Assembly (NCBI GenBank): GCA_963576785.1
Contig: OY756151.1
Coordinates: 1,364,001 to 1,428,000, forward strand
Direction of reading: 5' to 3'
Source: Chlorophyllum brunneum
Lineage: Eukaryota; Basidiomycota; Agaricomycetes; Agaricales; Agaricaceae
DNA: 64,000 nt
Below are positions 1-12,137 of the stretch, in pieces. The notes beneath the pieces are model-generated. The model had not been told where the DNA came from and searched no databases. It saw nothing but the letters and a program-made list of their open reading frames with translations. Position 1 is the first letter of the stretch. Every line of letters begins with the position of its first letter. A program made the translations under genes and the position numbers.

Positions 1-409
1 CTGTCAACACGTAGGTTGTCAATTGGAACAGAATTCACTGTAAAGCTTGGACGTACTTTGGACAAGAACGAACATGACTGCGTAGGCGATGGCAAAGATC
101 CTTTGGACGTGGTTTAGTTCAAGACCGCACACGGACATGAGCTTCTAGCTTGCCTTGAAAATATGAAGCAGAAAATAACGAGGCTGAATCCCTTCCGTGC
201 GATACGGATGTCAAGTGGGACGTAGACTAGAACATCCCACACGGCGGCCTTACACCTCCTTGTGAGTAAAAATTATCGCGATTACTGGCTAGGCGTACCC
301 CAAGCATAAGCAAATAAAGATTTCTCGCGGCTTCGAATTGTGGGAATTCTACGGGGAGTAGATGGTTGAGGTAGACGTCAGGATCAGAGAGAGTAGTCGT
401 GTTCTCCAT
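1..409 (-). CDS. Fungal seven-helix membrane protein, N-terminal part, running off the window
   Basis: The ATG is at 409-407. Exon 1 is 409-299, followed by a 50-base intron (298-249, GTACGC...GTAAG) and exon 2 from 248. The join gives ARNLYLLMLG-AAVWDVLVYVPLD, the first two helices of a large uncharacterised basidiomycete membrane-protein family whose members share an ARN-LYL-LG-WD pattern followed by a DY-like basic loop. In the same frame exon 2 meets TAA at 116-114, after about 44 codons. Beyond it another frame reads like a further helix (CGLELNHVQRIF...). Either an intron here was not resolved or the gene is broken. The rest lies outside the window, so length and function cannot be judged. 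The family call rests on the N-terminus only. Confidence 0.5.
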
Positions 410-3145
410 ACGAAATGTACGTCGCTTATACTCCAATGGCGAGCGTCCTTGGCCTTTTTAACTGTGCTAGGTGGGATATTTCGGTATTCATGGCAGATGG
501 ATGAAACAATCTTGGTGATTGGCTGGATCAATTCGTGATTTTTACAGAAGTTAAGTTTGGATTGGGAAACCCCAACCTACACAAAAGGGTACGGCTTCTC
601 ATATGTTAATAGACACGGGAAACACGATTGGTTGATATTCCTGCAGCGAAGGATTCGGGAAAAAGTGCAGGGCATTGCACATCATTTACATCGGATGAGA
701 ACGATGGTGGGTTGCTTGTTGGTAGTAGAGTGCAGGGACAGGTGAGAAAAGATCAGGGATTGGGTGGCTGTGTCCATTCGTCGCACTGCATCGCGGCGAC
801 CTTGAGGCCTTGAGCTTGAAGCTTTCACCGGGAGCGAAGCAACTTCTTCATGGTCACGATGAGGAGACAGAGTTTCGAGGTGTTCTTGTGCAGGACAAGG
901 AGATTGACTGAGGAGGAAGAAATAGGTGCGTAAATATTCCATCCTGAACCCCAGTGTCGCTGCTGAAACGTATTCCTAAAACTTTAGATGCCATCGAGAC
1001 ATGTCAAAGGCATCATGATAGAGGACAATGACCAACAAAATATCATGGTTTACGCACAATGCCGTGAGGTTCTTGCGCCTCACTTCGGAGGGACGATGGA
1101 GATGGAGGGATACGTTTGCACCACGTTCATCTCCTAGAATGAGCCTTCAAGTCGGGTCGTTTGGGATTCTTCAGCCCTTTTCTCGTCCTTGCAGCATTAC
1201 GAAGGATTTCGCCACCTTTCTGGACATCCCATCGGTTCCTCCATTGACTGGTCAATGCGTTCTCGGAAAGCCCCTTGTCGATAGAATGCACAGCTCTTCT
1301 TCCTCCGGCTCTTCCAACAATCTAGAATGTAAGACGAGAAGGTTTCATCATGATTGTGCTATCGAAGTCGTGGCAGTTAGGCCCCAAAGCAGAACGCAAT
1401 CCCGCCGCAACTGCTAGCTCACGGGTTTTCTATTTTGGATTGAAAGGGGTGATAGTGTTGTGTGTTTGAGTTATAGTTAGTACCTCCAAGCCCTAGACTC
1501 ACTTCAGGTTATTGACCTGCGTATTTAAACCAGGAGTCGATGCGACACCTCCCGTCCTGTGAATTACAATTCAGGTTTCATTTCTTGAGAAGATTGAATC
1601 CTTCACCTCGCTAAAATCGACACTGCTACTGGATAGGACTAACTCGGTACTATCAAGCCATTGATTCTTGTGTTTGTTCCTGATGCATCTCATGAGACAG
1701 ACCCAACCGTTACTTGCCCCAAAACCTTGATGATTGATGAACCTCCAGGAGGATCTTGAAGTCATGATACTGTGGTGCTTATTTAGTGAACCTACATCCA
1801 CGCGTCGAGCATCGTGGATGAACGGTCGGGGTTTGCGGGCTCGGCTCTCGAAGTGCGTGTAAATAGCGCTTTCAATGACCCGGACCTATCGCACAAGCGG
1901 TCTATCTTCGTCACTTCTAGTGAGTTGATTTTCTTTTCTTCTGCAATTTACTCACCCTTGCAAACAGCCAATCATGGGCGAAGCTTGATCGGGAGTTTGT
2001 TACAGCGTCAATCTCTCCTCTATCAATGGGCACCCTCACAGTTTCCGTTTGTCCAAGGGTTATCCACAGATGGCGTAATGCAAAGAATTTATCGGCCAAC
2101 GACATTTGCGGAGAGACCCGTATGTCCTTCACAGCTGTGCGGCTTCTCGAGTGGAACGAGTGGCGACGTGATCTATACGGAGGGGAGATGGCTATTTTGT
2201 TTCTTCCAGCAGCCTAGAGTGGAAACCCAGGAGCTTCAAGCCACCTGACCGGTCTAGGCAAGTGAATTTGACGTGCTTAGATAAATGTCATACTTACCTT
2301 CCAGCTGCTAGCTTCAGATGCGACACAGGTAGAGGTTATTTTGCTGGGAACCGCTGGTGAATCCCCATGATTTGGTGGATATGTCGGTCCTCCGAGTCGG
2401 TGTTTGTTCTCGAAATCCGAGGTAGCCCACGGAAGACGAGCCGACAGGCGTTTCTGTTCAGCAAGTCGGTGGTCTATATTCCTGAGTCGGCAACGAAGAA
2501 GGACGAGTTGCCCCAGGGAAATTTAGGTGGGGACGACTCTGGCCCAAGTAGATAATTTCAAGTGAACATGAGCCAGTGGCCGATTTCGGGTTAAGGATGA
2601 AGCGAGGAGACAATGGGGCTGTATCCGGGGAAAGAAATGCCATAACCACACGCCTATCCCAGGACATGAAATAGGATGTGGTCGAGTGGAAGATGGACGA
2701 GTGATGTGGAAACGATATTCTGGACACCGTGACTGCTCGACTGGATAGACGGTCCATATTCCACACACGGCGACATGCGGAAAGCCTCGACCCACCTGCA
2801 AATTTCAGTGTTTTCGTCTCCGCAAAATATCTTGCCTCACATACCTCGGCCTAAAGCTAGTTCGCAACCAGAAATCTGCGCCAGTATACGCATTTTTCCA
2901 TGCACTCACTGCTATATGACGCTATGACTCGCGGAGACTGGAGACGCCCTTGTTTGTGTCGGAGAACAAACATTGGCCCACAAAACTTTACTGACCCGTT
3001 TTGCATCTTTCACCCTGAACTCTGTTTTTTGAACACGCAACACCCTCACCTGGTACCTGTCTGTCCCAGACCCCTCCAGTACGTCCTTCTGTCCATGTTA
3101 TTCTATTTCTTCCCGACGATCTGACCATTGCTAACCACCACAGAA
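410..3145. other. Gene-poor stretch, nothing convincing
   Basis: Several open frames of 60-145 codons occur on both strands, the longest at 1028-1417 and 1814-2248 (+). None has a recognisable domain, a convincing exon chain or low-complexity features of a secreted protein. I see no tRNA, terminal repeat or transposase motif. It may be decayed sequence. Confidence 0.5.
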
Positions 3146-3819
3146 ATGCCGGTCGAACCCAAACCAACTTTGTACCGTCCGGTTCCGCGCTACCACCCTT
3201 ACTACAACAGTTCCCAAAGGCTAGGTTACCCAAATATAATCAGCAACCACGGTCCCACCCGAGGTCCTCATACCGATTTAGCCAGCTACAACATGCCGCA
3301 GCCGCACCGGAACCCGTCTAACGTAGGACGCAGAACCAACACGTCGCTGGAACAGTCCGCTTTTGCAAACAGACTACGAGATCTTCAGCGTGGGGTCGAG
3401 GAGCAAAACAGGAGGGTCGTTACTGCGGAAACAGAGAACCAGATGCTCAGGGAGCAGAACGCTCTCCTCCGCCATGCCCAGAACTCTATGGAGGTCGCGT
3501 AGGTTTCTCTTTTATTTTCTTTGTGTCTGAAATCCTTAAATCCTCCCCCAACCCACCTAGACTCACAGAGAGCCAGTTTCAGAATCTTCAAAACCGGTTA
3601 TGCATCAATGATCTAAGCAACTATCTCGCCGAAGTAATGCATCAAAAAAACTGGTGGGTAGATTATTGTATCGTATGTCCGCTCCTACAAGCCGTCGCCA
3701 AACTGTTCATGGAGATCTGTTAGGAAACCATTCTCGCTAAAGAGCCCTCGAAACCAGCGGCGGAACCGGTGGCGAACCCCAAGACTCGACTTACGCGCGT
3801 CAAGCAAGAGGCCTCTTGA
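3146..3819 (+). CDS. Small coiled-coil protein of unknown function
   Basis: Three exons join in frame: 3146-3498, 3561-3657 and 3724-3819, giving 181 residues. Intron 1 (GTAGGT...CCACCTAG) has a long pyrimidine tract, and intron 2 (GTAGAT...CTGTTAG) is standard. The first half is rich in Pro, Tyr, Asn and His. Residues about 75-115 form a polar coiled coil (repeated E-x-Q/N-x-L-R-E-Q spacing). The C-terminus is basic and Pro/Ala-rich and ends in a VKQEAS tail, where VKQE matches a SUMO-acceptor consensus. A CCACCACAG acceptor sits three bases before the ATG, so an upstream 5' UTR intron is possible. No family is recognised. A second small coiled-coil gene lies 330 bases downstream in the same orientation. 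Confidence 0.5.
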
Positions 3820-4150
3820 AAAGGTGCTTCACGAGAGTGCGGCATATCCGTGGGGTAAGGGTGTGTAATTGCCTGCACAGTAGAACTTTTTGAGCTCATC
3901 CAACGATATAGGAATCCCATCTAGATATATTTAGAATGCCTGTGATGTTGAAATTGATCGGTTGCTATTGTTGTGTCCAAACAAGTCGTGGACCACATTT
4001 ATTCCTTTCTTCACCACAAAAAAGCCACCAGTGACATAAATGTGGCGGTCCAAGCTCACCCTTCTAAGATAAAATGTGACAATGGTCGGAATCCGTTACG
4101 CTTTCATCTCAACCACACTTGTTGGCCCACAGATTTCCTCTCTGTCGAAT

Positions 4151-4749
4151 ATGCCAGCAGGTTTCTGGGCCCCGAGACCTCGTTCATCTCTACAAGCCTC
4201 ACGCCGTTGTTCAAAGCACAGCCCTAGGAGGCCAGGACATAAGTCGCACCCGTACCAAAGGTTGGAGCCGTCAGCAGTCCCACATAATTCTGCCGCCAAA
4301 ATTACACATTCGAACTCTTGTCCGAGTTATGCGACTCGGGCTGGTTCTTCGCCAGAACCCCAGTCACAAAATAACGAAGTACCCGCAGAAAATGATCTGT
4401 TCCCGAGTCTCTTGCAGGAAAACGCGCAGCTACGCCACGAACTGGAAGAGTTCAAAGAAGACTATCATTATTTACGCAACGAATACATCGAAGCTTCGCA
4501 GGAAAATATCTTGATGTTGAAGAAAATTAGAGAGGTGAAGCCTGCGCTTGAAGGGTGTGTGGTGTCCGCTTTTGATACAGTGTAGATGCTGACATTGCCT
4601 ACGATATGCGTGTTACCGGTAGGCTTCTGATGATCAAGGATATAGCGGAACACAGCGTCGACATCCTCGAAGGACAGCTTGAGAAGTGCAAGGCAGAACG
4701 GGATGTATGGAAGTCGAAATATGAGGCTCGACGCTACAATGTTTATTAG
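4151..4749 (+). CDS. Small coiled-coil protein of unknown function
   Basis: Two exons, 4151-4554 and 4623-4749, join in frame to 176 residues. The 68-base intron starts GTGTGT, has a branch-like CTGAC and ends GGTAG. The N-terminal 60 residues are basic and rich in Ser, Pro and His. From about residue 80 the protein is a long acidic/basic coiled coil (LLQENAQLRHELEEF, then LEKCKAERDVW) to the end. An in-frame ATG at 4079 would add 24 residues; I chose 4151 because the added stretch does not look coding and a CCACAG acceptor precedes the later ATG. Function is unknown. Size, layout and orientation resemble the gene just upstream, so the two may be diverged tandem copies, but I see no clear residue-level match. 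Confidence 0.45.
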
Positions 4750-6097
4750 CCTAGAGCTACTATCCGGTCTCGCTCGTGCTTCGGCGACTGCTTTTCGCCA
4801 TACTGGGACTCGATGGCAGATAACCTTGACGGGCATAGGAATAGCATTTATGTGGCAATTGTGCATGGCCGGACGCCGTGGTACTCAGCGCTAGTGGACA
4901 GGCTCATGACCAGCGAAACAAGCAGACACACCGATATTATTGTAGACAGATGCAGCGTTAGAAAGATGAATCAGGCGCTCGAGAGATATGCATGCGCAAT
5001 ACTATGTATAGCATTTCCATTTCAACGGAACCCATCCCTCGTGGCCGCGTCTGATTTGAAATGTGTGGAGCGAATGAAGCTATTGCCAGTGTGCTGAGCT
5101 AGTACACACTGCCTCAGAGACACGAGCAAAATGACTTTGCCTCGTGGCCTTGCGTAGATGGGACGTGTCTCGCGGAATAACTTTAAATTACCGGAGCCGA
5201 TGCAATGATGCGTCGTAGTGTATACATCAACAATCGCACGATGTTGTGGAATCAAGGGAGGTATCTTGGCCATGGGCTACGGAGGTGTACGTAAGGATTA
5301 AATCGGAGGCCAGGCTCGGCTTGTCTAGTCGGTGGGACGGGGCTGGATTTCCACAGCCCTACCCTGAAAATCAACATCCAAATCTGCGCTTGTAGTTAAC
5401 TGCCCTGTAGCTTTGCGTGCGCTTACCATGTCAAAAGTCGTACGAGGAGCAAGGGGCCACCCCCAACCGGTATATTACAGTACCCGTCACCGAGCTGTAG
5501 TACTCATCCACACTTAAACAGCAGTCTGTATTCCTTCAACTGCACCCCCGCAGAACTGGGGCCATGATTACCTGCTCTGCGTTTATCCAGGATTCGGGCT
5601 CCGGCCAGAACGCCGATGAAGAGAATTTTGCCAAACAGGGTCGATGAATATTATGGCAGATGTAATACCCACCGTCAAAAACACAAAGGTTGTGAAAATT
5701 TGACCTTTGCCTCGTGTTCAGGAAAACGTTGCTTCAAGGCGCGAAAACTGAGCTGTGCACCCACGACGTAACCCTGATCCGGCATAAGCGCGCAATCACA
5801 GACACAGCCACTGGTTTTGTCTTGAACTTGACCACATAGTAACCGTTTACAACTTTAGGAAATCGTTGTGACTGACGACGAGTTCGTTTTCTACATAAAG
5901 GAGCATCATCGATACCGTTCATTTATCGTCTTCGCTCTTGGGTACCTCCTATCTATCGGGCTTGTGCTGGACACAGTCTATTGGCAGCAGATTGCTCGGT
6001 CATCAGGCGTTTCACCAACTCAGGGAAGCTAGTTTGATCAAGATAATTGTGTGCTGTTCGCTTAAGCGCTTGAACCCCCCCTGGCCTGTGACACGCA
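4750..6097. other. No gene seen
   Basis: Only short overlapping frames without domains are present. The end of this stretch is the upstream region of the SET-domain gene. Confidence 0.5.
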
Positions 6098-6103
6098 TAT
6101 AAA
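6098..6103 (+). promoter_or_regulatory. TATA-like element of the SET-domain gene
   Basis: TATAAA lies 108 bases before the ATG at 6211, in otherwise mixed sequence. Position and sequence fit a core promoter; the transcription start was not determined. Confidence 0.45.
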
Positions 6104-6210
6104 GGACCTCTTTCCACCGCTGGTCGGTCCAACAACTCGCAGGACGACCCCGACTTCACGACTGCTTACTCCTAATTCTCCCTTGTATCACTCTTATCAC
6201 GAAACCTGAT

Positions 6211-7692
6211 ATGTCTATAACGACGAAACCCCTTACGACTACCACGAACCATTCCAAAATCTCCTTAGCTCCCCAGAAGCAGGGCTCGCATTCTTCGAAA
6301 AAGACGGACACTCCAAGGCTACCCCCGTCCCCCATCTGTGCTGATATAAACAAGCAAATCAGACTCAACCCTGCCCACGCGTATCCGGATTTCGATTTCA
6401 CGTCCTATGCACGGCATCGTTCTTACACCCTTTCCACCATTGACTTTGGGAGCAATATAGGAGCTTCTTTCCTGGACGATGGTGTGCACGACGTCATAGC
6501 GGAGTTATTATCACAGACACAGCCTATACCGCCTCCTACCCATACCTCATTTGAGGTCCGCGACGCGAGAGAAAAAGGGCTCGGGATATTTGCAACGACT
6601 TCAATTCCCTCTGGAAGGGCTGTTTTCACCGAGTTCCCGACGATCATCACACCCTACCTCCTCGGGCTCTCTGTACCTCTTGCCGAGATGTACACAGAGC
6701 TCTTCGAATCTCTTCCAAAGCCCGCCCTCGCCCTTGCCACATCCTTGGTCACTTCGCATCAAGACGATATCGGTGTCAAGTTCTCCTCACAAACGCCTTC
6801 ATTACCTGCTCCGTCCTTCTACGAGGATATCATGCAAACAAACTCGGTTGCAATCAACTTTCCCGTCCCTTCCGATGTCCCTCACCACGAAATCCAAACA
6901 CACCGTGCACTGTTTCTTCACCTGAGTCGGTGTAACCACAGCTGCAATCCCAACGCAACTTGGTCTTGGGATGCCTCGACTCTGACCTTGACAGTTACTG
7001 CTTTACGACCCATCACTTCCGGAGAAGAAATCACGATATCATATATTCCCCCTTATGACGACCACACCCTACGTCAACAAGCATTGAAAGATGCATACGG
7101 CTTTGACTGCACCTGTGAGGAGTGTACATTGCCTCCTTACGAAGCAGATCACCCCAGCGCAACAGTGGGGATTACGGAACAGTACGAGAACGGACGGAAA
7201 CACAACCACGCCTCCGATAGAAACGAGAACGCTGTTGACAGCACTCTCCCGACATTGGAGGAATGGTGCGCAGATCCAGCACTGCCCAATAATCTCCTCA
7301 TAAACGCACACAAAAAGGCGCTACACCGCATCGAACAACAAATCCTTGAGAATCTCCAATCCACTCGTCTCACTATCCCACTTCTTCCTTCTGCGCCTCC
7401 AGAGAATGATCGGAAAGTACAATGGGATTGGCAAACTCAAACCATGTACACGATGCTAGGCCCCGTGTCCATGACTGCAACTACACAGGCTATTGATCAC
7501 CACGTGGACATGATTGCCATGTGTTATGGTGCATTAGGGGACGTGACGAATTTTCGCAATTGGATCGCGATTGCTAAAGAGGCGAGGATACGGAATGGAA
7601 CAGACGTCGAACAGAAAATCGTGTTCAACAGATGGTTGTCAAACCCTTCATGCTTTCCTCTGTGGGGACGCAAAAATGAATGGGCAGGATAG
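6211..7692 (+). CDS. SET-domain protein, probable lysine methyltransferase (SMYD-like, without MYND finger)
   Basis: A single open frame of 493 codons without introns. The SET core starts near residue 116 (VRDAREKGLGIFAT, the AdoMet-binding G-x-G region). NHSCNPN at about 242 and GEEITISY at about 271 form the catalytic pseudoknot, and CTCEECT near 300 is the post-SET zinc-binding segment. SET enzymes transfer methyl groups from S-adenosylmethionine to lysine on histones or other proteins. The first 110 residues are Ser/Thr/Pro-rich and probably disordered. The C-terminal 190 residues are poorly conserved and look helical. No MYND zinc finger splits the SET domain, unlike animal SMYD proteins. 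The substrate cannot be told. Its 3' end faces the FCP1-domain gene convergently, 448 bases away. Confidence 0.88.
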   Translation: MSITTKPLTTTTNHSKISLAPQKQGSHSSKKTDTPRLPPSPICADINKQIRLNPAHAYPDFDFTSYARHRSYTLSTIDFGSNIGASFLDDGVHDVIAELLSQTQPIPPPTHTSFEVRDAREKGLGIFATTSIPSGRAVFTEFPTIITPYLLGLSVPLAEMYTELFESLPKPALALATSLVTSHQDDIGVKFSSQTPSLPAPSFYEDIMQTNSVAINFPVPSDVPHHEIQTHRALFLHLSRCNHSCNPNATWSWDASTLTLTVTALRPITSGEEITISYIPPYDDHTLRQQALKDAYGFDCTCEECTLPPYEADHPSATVGITEQYENGRKHNHASDRNENAVDSTLPTLEEWCADPALPNNLLINAHKKALHRIEQQILENLQSTRLTIPLLPSAPPENDRKVQWDWQTQTMYTMLGPVSMTATTQAIDHHVDMIAMCYGALGDVTNFRNWIAIAKEARIRNGTDVEQKIVFNRWLSNPSCFPLWGRKNEWAG

Positions 7693-8140
7693 ACTGTCAT
7701 TTGTGGATGAAAATAATCTATCATCTAATTCTAAAATGCTGTATTTTTACCATACTGGAACGCATGATTGTATTCTACGTAACGACCTTGTACTTGATGA
7801 AATGTTCTACACCTTGTAAACGGGTCACACATCGTTGAAAGACAATACCTCTGTTACGGACCATTGTCCTCATTGACAGCGGCATGTATAGTATTATTAT
7901 AGATCTTGCCTCAAGGCAGGTCTGGCGTTGATAGCCGACAGTTGTCGGTAATCCACGAATCATCGCTTACGGACCCAGAGCTCAGAAACGAAAACCCACA
8001 TGCTACACTTAGATCCCTAATAACTGCAGAGCACCATGTATACGTATCCACGTAAGAGCCAAATAACCCCCGTTCACAAAAGACCACCAGAACATTGTGT
8101 CAAGCAAAGAACAGAAAGAAGAACGAACATCAATCGAAAT
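7693..8140. other. Convergent intergenic region
   Basis: Holds the 3' flanks of the SET gene (+) and the FCP1-domain gene (-). AT-rich with AATAAT-type motifs but no coding signal. Confidence 0.5.
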
Positions 8141-10488
8141 CTACCCAGTTGGGCCAACGACATCAGCAACAATATTGATCTTCATATCCTCCAGTGCCTT
8201 TCTTCCTCTCGACGCCCAATACGTCAACGTTCCCGGATGATCAAACCATAATTGCCTCTCGACACTCTTCGCTCCGTCTTCTGTACCTTTAACTTCACTA
8301 TCATCTAAGGGAACTCCAGTCCGCTCCGTCTCACTCAGAGCGTCCTTCTCGTCTTGTATGGCAGGTGAAGATGCGCGAGGCGGTGAAGAAGTAGGCGGAG
8401 GTGGATTATCAGATGCGACCGAAGCGAGACACTCTTTTCCTCCCGCAGTGCTATCTTCATGCGCGGCATCTTTTCCTAGCGAAGGAGGAGAAACTTGCCC
8501 TTCGGAAAATTTGATTTTCTTCTTGGGACTCTGATATTTCTCCACCGAAGGCGCTGAACTTTCCGAGTTAACAGATAGTTCCCTCGTCACACCGCTATCA
8601 TCACCCTCCACCAACGACTGGATAAGTCCACCACTCCGTACCCAGGCAGCAACATTATTCTCCGTCTTCACCGTATCCAACACCCCAATGACCGCGAGCA
8701 ATGTTTCATCATATACTCCATCCGGGTTTTGATTCTCGTCAGTGAGCTTCTTGAGCTGCTCTTCTATACGTTCTTTCTTCCTGTTCTCTTTTTTTTCTTT
8801 ACGTTTACGTTTGCGCATACCCACTTCCTCCTCTGCCTGTGCCGAATCCGGGTGTTCAGCGCCTTCAACCTCGACAGCTGCTGTGTTTATGTCGTCCGGT
8901 CCATCTCCGTTTTCGTCCCCGAATTTGGGTTTGCGAAGGATATCTTCAATACCTTTTTTCCCCGCTATCACGTCTGCTAACTTGACCCGTGCAACTTCTA
9001 GCTCCCGTACGGCAATGTCATGTTTTCGCATTTCGAAGTCATACTCTTTGAGGCACAAGTGGTTATAGGGTTGTAAGTGGGCTTTAAGCGGCGAGTCATC
9101 GAGGAGTAACGTCGTCCGCGCTGAATGATTCCGTTTTGGCGGGGATGGAGTGGCAAGGGAAGGATTCTTAAATGAAGTGGAGTTGAGCTCTTCCCAGGGT
9201 TTATTGAGGTCTTTAGTCGTCTGCACCTTCCTCCCTGCGTCAAAATTATTAGTTACGATAACGATATCACGAGAGCTAAATAATACGCACCATAATCATT
9301 GTTACTCAATCCTAATCGATCCCGAGCCCAAATAGCAACCAAGCCACCCTTCTTGTCACCAAAGCACTTTTGAACCATGTCGTTCACACTGTGTGGCTGT
9401 GCAGAACTCCAGACCATCGTGTCCAACCAAAGTTTCGTACTTGGATGGAACAAATATTCGCGGAATGAGGAGAGATATGGTCGTGGATGTACCGAACGGA
9501 GTGGTCGGGGTTGTGAAGGATCGAACTGGGCATAGACATCTTCCTCAGCCATGACGCTCGCAGTCGTACCATGTGCAGGGTTCCGTTCCCGCCATGACCG
9601 ATGAGGGCTGCGGTAGACGAGTGTCCCGTTCAGATCCAGTACCAACAACTTCCTGACCAAGGTTTGCACGTCCACGCCCGCTTCCTCTCCCTCAGTTGCA
9701 CTCCTAGCCCCCCTACTTGTCTCAAACGAAGCCTTCAGATAATCTTCATCCGGGCCCATCTTTTTGAGGGATTCTCGTGTGGGCATGTTCAGATTGGGAG
9801 GAGGTGCTCGACGATTATTTCGTATTGACCGTACTGGATCTATTCTTGTTACGCTATCCCGATGTTGGAACAGTCGACTAGCAAGACTTGGAGTAGAATT
9901 TGATTCCAACCTGCCACTACCCGACTCATTTCCCGTACTCGAGTTATATCGCGACGTCGATGAATGGTATCCTCTCCTCTGTTCTCTGTAATTTGCCCTA
10001 TAAGGACCTTGGTCGGAATTACGGTTTCGTTCGTAACTGGTATTGTAGTTGTTTCTTGAGTAACGCCCGCCTCTACTTCGATTTGTGTCCTCGTAATTGC
10101 CATCGTAATCTCCGTGATTGGAGTCACGGCGTCTGTCGTAGTCGTAGTTGCGGTTGGAATGGTTTTGGTATCCCTGTTGCCGTCGGCGTGTGTAGGCACG
10201 ATCCCGTTCGTGATAATCACTCTCCATCGAAGGTCTCCAGCTTGTACCGCCACCATACCCGTCCCGTCCCTCGCTTGCCTGGTATCGGTTCGAGTGGCCG
10301 TACCCGCCCATACCATTATTCCGGGATTCACGGTTACCTCGTAAATCATGGCGGGACCTCTGAGTTGAGCGAGCTGGATTGTCAGCCCTATGTCCACGGC
10401 TGGTATAATCATACTGATCATACGTGTCTTCTTCCTGGGTACCTCGACGAGCACTACGATCATGCCGTGGTTGCCTATGAGGACGCAT
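8141..10488 (-). CDS. FCP1/NIF HAD-domain protein (putative phosphatase) with Arg/Ser/Tyr-rich N-terminus
   Basis: Two exons, 10488-9291 and 9234-8141, with a 56-base intron (GTGCGT...GACGCAG), code for 763 residues. Residues 1-230 are a disordered tract rich in Arg, Ser, Asn, Tyr and Gly, like RNA-binding RGG/RS regions. The HAD/FCP1 domain begins with LLVLDLNGTL. The nucleophile position is Asp285, but the usual second Asp of D-x-D-G-T is Asn287. The domain continues through RPYLSSF and SSAQPHSV to TLLLDDSP, the late acidic HAD motif. The last 300 residues are charged and disordered. FCP1-type domains remove phosphate from proteins such as the RNA polymerase II tail. With Asn at the acid/base position this one may be weak or inactive. 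I start at 10488; the frame stays open upstream only because the BTB gene's fourth exon happens to be in phase. Confidence 0.85.
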
Positions 10489-10756
10489 GGCCTCCAACAA
10501 GGCAGGTAGTTGTCGACGAAGAAGCGAAGAAGAAATCTTGACTAAGCGTTGATGAGTTTTCAAAAAGGTGGAAGCAGAGAGGCATTTGTTGGTACATATT
10601 TGACCTAACCCGAAAACAAAAACCTCTACATGAAAAACGTCAGGGTCTAGCGCTACGGACAACGAAACACAAAATATAGATGGTATGTTAACAGTACAAG
10701 AGTCCAGAAAAATGCCGTGTATGTTATCAAAGCCTGTCTTTAGTGTCATGAAATTC

Positions 10757-12137
10757 TCAAATGGTGCGCTGTCCATGAGAAATGAGCGTGTTATCAATGA
10801 GTAAACCAATACCCGAGCTGAACGAGTCATACGACTCCCCACCTTGACGGACGCCCATTGGACAATAATGTCCTTGATTCTCTTTTGCAACCCCGCCTGA
10901 CATTGTTCACAACTCAGGTTCTCTGTAAGAGGCTGAAATGCATTTCGCATGCTGTGCGTAGACAAGTCTGCCCGCATCAGCGTCTGATCAGATCGAAGAA
11001 AACAAATAGGGGAAAGGGGGAAAAAAGTAGTTGGAGGGGATATCGGTGGAAGGGGGTTTTATTAGAGTACCACGTACCGGGACGTGCATCCCACGCCAAA
11101 TACGCCGAAACCAAAGCCCAAGCCCTCGTCAACTTTTTCTGTTCCAAGAAACTACACTCCCTGGTTGGAGGATGTGGATAGGGTGGAGCCAATAAAATCT
11201 GCTTCAGTGCATTGAATCGGTCAAGATGCAAGCACAGCAGTCGCTTCAGATACACCGCGCCCATGCGTTCTGCCAATTCTTCTGGAATGTTCGACAAGGT
11301 ATACGAGAGTAAATGTGATGAAGTCGCCACAGCCAAGTCTCGGAGGTCATGGTGTCCCGCGAGCGTATACAACTGGAGTGGGAATAGGGGAGCGTGTGTG
11401 AGTAGGAGTTGATAGATTGGCGTTCTAGGCGTGATGTAATCCCTAGGCTCGAGGTCATAGAATGGCATTCGGTCAACTGCAGTCGCCAGCGTGTCAAAGC
11501 TCGGCGAGTTCTGTGCAGCCGATGTCCCATATAACATATGGAGGATGACGTTAAGCACGGCAGACGTATCTGGAATATGGATAACCTCCTCTGCCTGGTT
11601 TGATCCTGGGGTCAGCTTCGCACTCCCACCCTTGTCTTGAGATCTACACAAAACCCCAACAACGCGACGGAAGGCATTGGGTGAAACTGCCCTGAGCACT
11701 TGGGAATGCGCATAGAACAAAACATTATCTGAACTGGCGAAGATCGTGTCGGGCTCGACCGCATGTACACCAGGATGAAACGAAGTCGACACCGAAACGA
11801 CAGCATTCTCATCACTGATGTTCCCTGGGGTCATTGGTGAAGTCGGCGAGGGTCCATCAGTTGGCTTTCCAGGAGCATTGTGAGCACGAATTCATACCAA
11901 GTTAAACATGACTCACAGGAGTAGGTATGTGGTCAGAATATTGCTGATGAAAAAACCCTGCCGGTGGCGAAATCGGCGATGGGTACATCAAGAAGGCGTC
12001 CTGAGGATCCTACAAGTTGACTACCTCAGTATGTTATCTCTTTGCCACAACACACATCCTACCAAAGTACTAGCCGAGATCGGATCAAAGCTGTGAGTAG
12101 TGTATTCAAGGGGAGGCATCGCATCCAATGGGTCCAT
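10757..12137 (-). CDS. Basidiomycete BTB/POZ-domain protein
   Basis: Five exons join in frame: 12137-12063, 12009-11917, 11864-11078, 10967-10843 and 10768-10757, giving 363 residues. The N-terminal 75 residues are Pro/Ser-rich. The BTB fold follows, with PDTIFASSDNVLFYAHSQVL near its start, and then helices (RTPIYQLLLTHAPLFPL, YLKRLLCLHLDRF) found in a large Agaricomycete family. Splicing at 11078/10967 restores the conserved WDARPD. The last 12-base coding exon gives the short C-terminal RTI after the conserved QWASVK. A Cys pair (SCEQCQ) lies in the C-terminal segment. BTB domains mediate protein dimerisation and may act as adaptors for cullin-3 ligases. The role of this family is unknown. 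Confidence 0.85.

Noticed and set aside
9253..10977. A 574-codon open frame that would fuse the BTB protein's C-terminus to the FCP1-domain protein
   Set aside because: Splicing 11078/10967 and 10843/10768 ends the BTB protein with its family-typical tail and a TGA at 10757. The open frame between the two genes is chance.
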